The translations under genes and the position numbers were made by a program. This document shows positions 62,737-64,000 of a stretch of DNA of 64,000 nucleotides, in pieces. Location of the stretch: NCBI RefSeq assembly GCF_001999945.1, contig NZ_CP019650.1, positions 4,149,501 through 4,213,500 on the forward strand. Reading direction: 5' to 3'. Below the pieces are notes generated by a model. That model ran no database searches, was not told the DNA's origin, and saw nothing but the letters and a program-made list of their open reading frames with translations. Numbering within the stretch: the stretch's first letter is position 1; each line of letters begins with the position of its first letter. This stretch comes from Microbulbifer agarilyticus. GTDB lineage: Bacteria; Pseudomonadota; Gammaproteobacteria; Pseudomonadales; Cellvibrionaceae.

Positions 62737-63312
62737 TCAGTCCGGGAAGCCGCTCAGAATAGACGCGGTCTCAACAACGTTCGCATACTCGTCGTGCAGA
62801 TTACTCAAAAATATCCAGTGCACATCTTCCGCAGAAAATTGCTTGCCATTCAGGGCCTGCAGGGGAAACGCTGCGGTTGCATCCTGCGGTAGATAAATGC
62901 GGTAGCCGAGGCCTGCAGCAACCCGCACGGTTGCATCCACGGAATTGTTGGTCAGCACACCACAGATAACCAGCTCGGTCACCTGTTCACGCTTTAGGTA
63001 AGCATCGAGTTGTGGATCGATAAAAGCGCAATTTTCGGATTTGCTCACCACCTTCTCACCCGCCATCGGAGCGACTTCCATCTTAAAGTCGAAAAATGGC
63101 GAATCCGCATGGTAAGGGGAATCGCTGCTTTTGGAGGAGTGGCGTATATGCACCACCGGTTTATTCTGCTGACGCCACCTATCCAAAAGCTCCGCCATGC
63201 GCAGCTCCGCATCCGGGTTGTTGCGCGAACCCGTATCGAAGTAATCAATGGCCTGCTGGACATCAATAATCAGCAAAGCTGGGTTAGTTGACGTAAAAGG
63301 GGGTAAGTTCAT
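62737..63312 (-). CDS. Isochorismatase-fold (cysteine hydrolase family) protein lacking the usual catalytic Cys
   Basis: 191 residues. The fold is shown by ALLIIDVQQ with Asp17, a Lys in VVSKSENCAF (Lys91), the glycine-rich VICGVLTNNSVDATVR, and LGYRIYLPQDATAA. In cysteine hydrolases of this fold (nicotinamidase-type) the third residue of the triad is a Cys in TxxCV. Here the codon is TCC, giving Ser124. A Cys117 lies seven residues earlier but not in the catalytic position. The substrate is unknown and activity may be changed or lost. ATG 63312 is preferred over an upstream frame to 63351. Confidence 0.85.
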   Translation of the reverse strand: MNLPPFTSTNPALLIIDVQQAIDYFDTGSRNNPDAELRMAELLDRWRQQNKPVVHIRHSSKSSDSPYHADSPFFDFKMEVAPMAGEKVVSKSENCAFIDPQLDAYLKREQVTELVICGVLTNNSVDATVRVAAGLGYRIYLPQDATAAFPLQALNGKQFSAEDVHWIFLSNLHDEYANVVETASILSGFPD

Positions 63313-63459
63313 ACAGATTTCTGAATCCGGTCGCGCGTCAATGGCGCGCACTGATGGACTAATTGGTTGACCAATAATCCTACTTTATTGGTTTACTGCT
63401 TTACACCAACCGAGCCCTGCAATTAGTCTCGGGAGCATCGTTATTCGTAGGAAAATATA

Positions 63460-64000
63460 ATGATAAACCAGCAGAGCAAGCAAAAGATTTTTCACCTCGC
63501 AGCATGGGGCAGCCTCGGTATTTTATTATCTGCATGCCAGAGTGGACCGGAACAAAAGCCTGCAAAACCGACAAATATTGAGAAAGCAGCGGTCGTTGTG
63601 CCAGGGTCTCTGGTAGACCTGAACAACTGGAAGATCACCTTGCCAATGGACAGTAATGGTGACGGCAAAATTGATGAAGTTGGGCCGCCAAATATCATGC
63701 GCCTGTATGAGCCCCGCTTCTTTTACGGCAACGAAAAGGGTGAGCTGGTATTCACCGCGCCAAACAAGGCGATTACCACCGCGAATTCCACCAACACCCG
63801 CAGTGAGCTGCGGCAGATGATCGACCCGGTGAAATCCAAGACTAAGGCGCCCGGGAATAACTTTGTGCTGGGATCGCACCCCAAGGCAAATGAATACGGC
63901 GCGATCGGTGGCCGCTTGTCGGCAACCCTGGCGGTCAATCATGTGGCAGTAGAAGCGGCGCATCCCAATAAAAAACCCGCTTTCTCTGTGGTTGTCGGCC
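63460..64000 (+). CDS. PL7-family polysaccharide (alginate) lyase lipoprotein, 3' end beyond the window
   Basis: At least 180 residues are visible before the right edge. A lipoprotein signal ends at Cys26 (LLSAC), followed by a short linker, then VDLNNWKITLPM and later NTRSELRQM. The R-x-E-L-R motif is the hallmark of alginate lyase family PL7, where the Arg and Glu lie in the active site; the conserved Gln/Asn and His/Tyr residues would come later and cannot be checked. AGGA lies seven bases before ATG 63460. Degradation of alginate at the outer membrane fits a marine lifestyle. The gene lies divergent from the isochorismatase-fold gene, with a 147-base AT-rich promoter region between. Confidence 0.85.
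   Translation, partial: MINQQSKQKIFHLAAWGSLGILLSACQSGPEQKPAKPTNIEKAAVVVPGSLVDLNNWKITLPMDSNGDGKIDEVGPPNIMRLYEPRFFYGNEKGELVFTAPNKAITTANSTNTRSELRQMIDPVKSKTKAPGNNFVLGSHPKANEYGAIGGRLSATLAVNHVAVEAAHPNKKPAFSVVVG

Overview
The window looks like chromosomal DNA of a marine, heterotrophic, Gram-negative gammaproteobacterium, most likely of the Cellvibrionales (Microbulbifer-like). This placement is an inference. It rests on gene order (gmk-rpoZ-spoT, oxyR-recG, and ubiC-ubiA followed by phoB-phoR, much as in Pseudomonas), the fairly GC-rich coding style, a secreted subtilase with two PPC domains, and a PL7 alginate-lyase-type lipoprotein running off the right edge. No rRNA, tRNA, CRISPR array, transposase or prophage was seen.

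Layout. 0-6 kb: a membrane protein cut by the left edge, a glycosyltransferase, an MFS permease, the subtilase and an AhpD/CMD-like protein. 6.3-8.5 kb: a minus-strand pair consisting of a 598-aa polymorphic-toxin-like protein and an abutting 122-aa partner. 8.8-15.7 kb: a fatty acid hydroxylase-type protein, then gmk-rpoZ-spoT (ppGpp metabolism), ridA, an NAD(P)-binding epimerase-like protein and a GlsB-type membrane protein. 15.9-19 kb: oxyR overlapping recG. 19.2-21 kb: two tandem paralogous secreted proteins of unknown function that share upstream DNA. 21-24 kb: a dicarboxylate/glutamate symporter and ubiC-ubiA. 24-36 kb: the phosphate regulon in two blocks, phoB-phoR (+) and pstS-pstC-pstA-pstB-phoU (-). 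Both blocks are preceded by recognisable Pho boxes. Between them lie yaaA, a DUF4265-like protein, an M48 metalloprotease lipoprotein and an outer-membrane barrel protein.

36.5-42.3 kb: TRAP transporter QM subunits, a YciA-type thioesterase, two AT-rich lipoproteins of unknown function, and a TRAP solute-binding protein on the other strand. 42.4-47.2 kb: a UvrD helicase, a HexR/RpiR regulator and a Bcr/CflA exporter. 47.2-55.9 kb: a redox/electrophile region with GST, glutathionyl-hydroquinone reductase, DoxX, a Gfo/Idh/MocA oxidoreductase, a YhaJ-like LysR regulator divergent from pirin, a CPA1 Na+/H+ antiporter and a Kef-type K+/H+ antiporter. 55.9-61.2 kb: a secreted esterase, then a minus-strand operon for a membrane-bound FAD (GMC) dehydrogenase with small subunit, triheme cytochrome c and an SDR. 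61.3-64 kb: a lipocalin, a fasciclin protein, an isochorismatase-fold protein lacking the usual cysteine, and the PL7 lipoprotein.

Most genes are ordinary housekeeping or accessory functions. The least explained items are the toxin/partner pair, the tandem secreted paralogs with their shared upstream element, the AT-rich lipoprotein pair, and two long near-perfect inverted repeats (13.6 kb and 44.7 kb).
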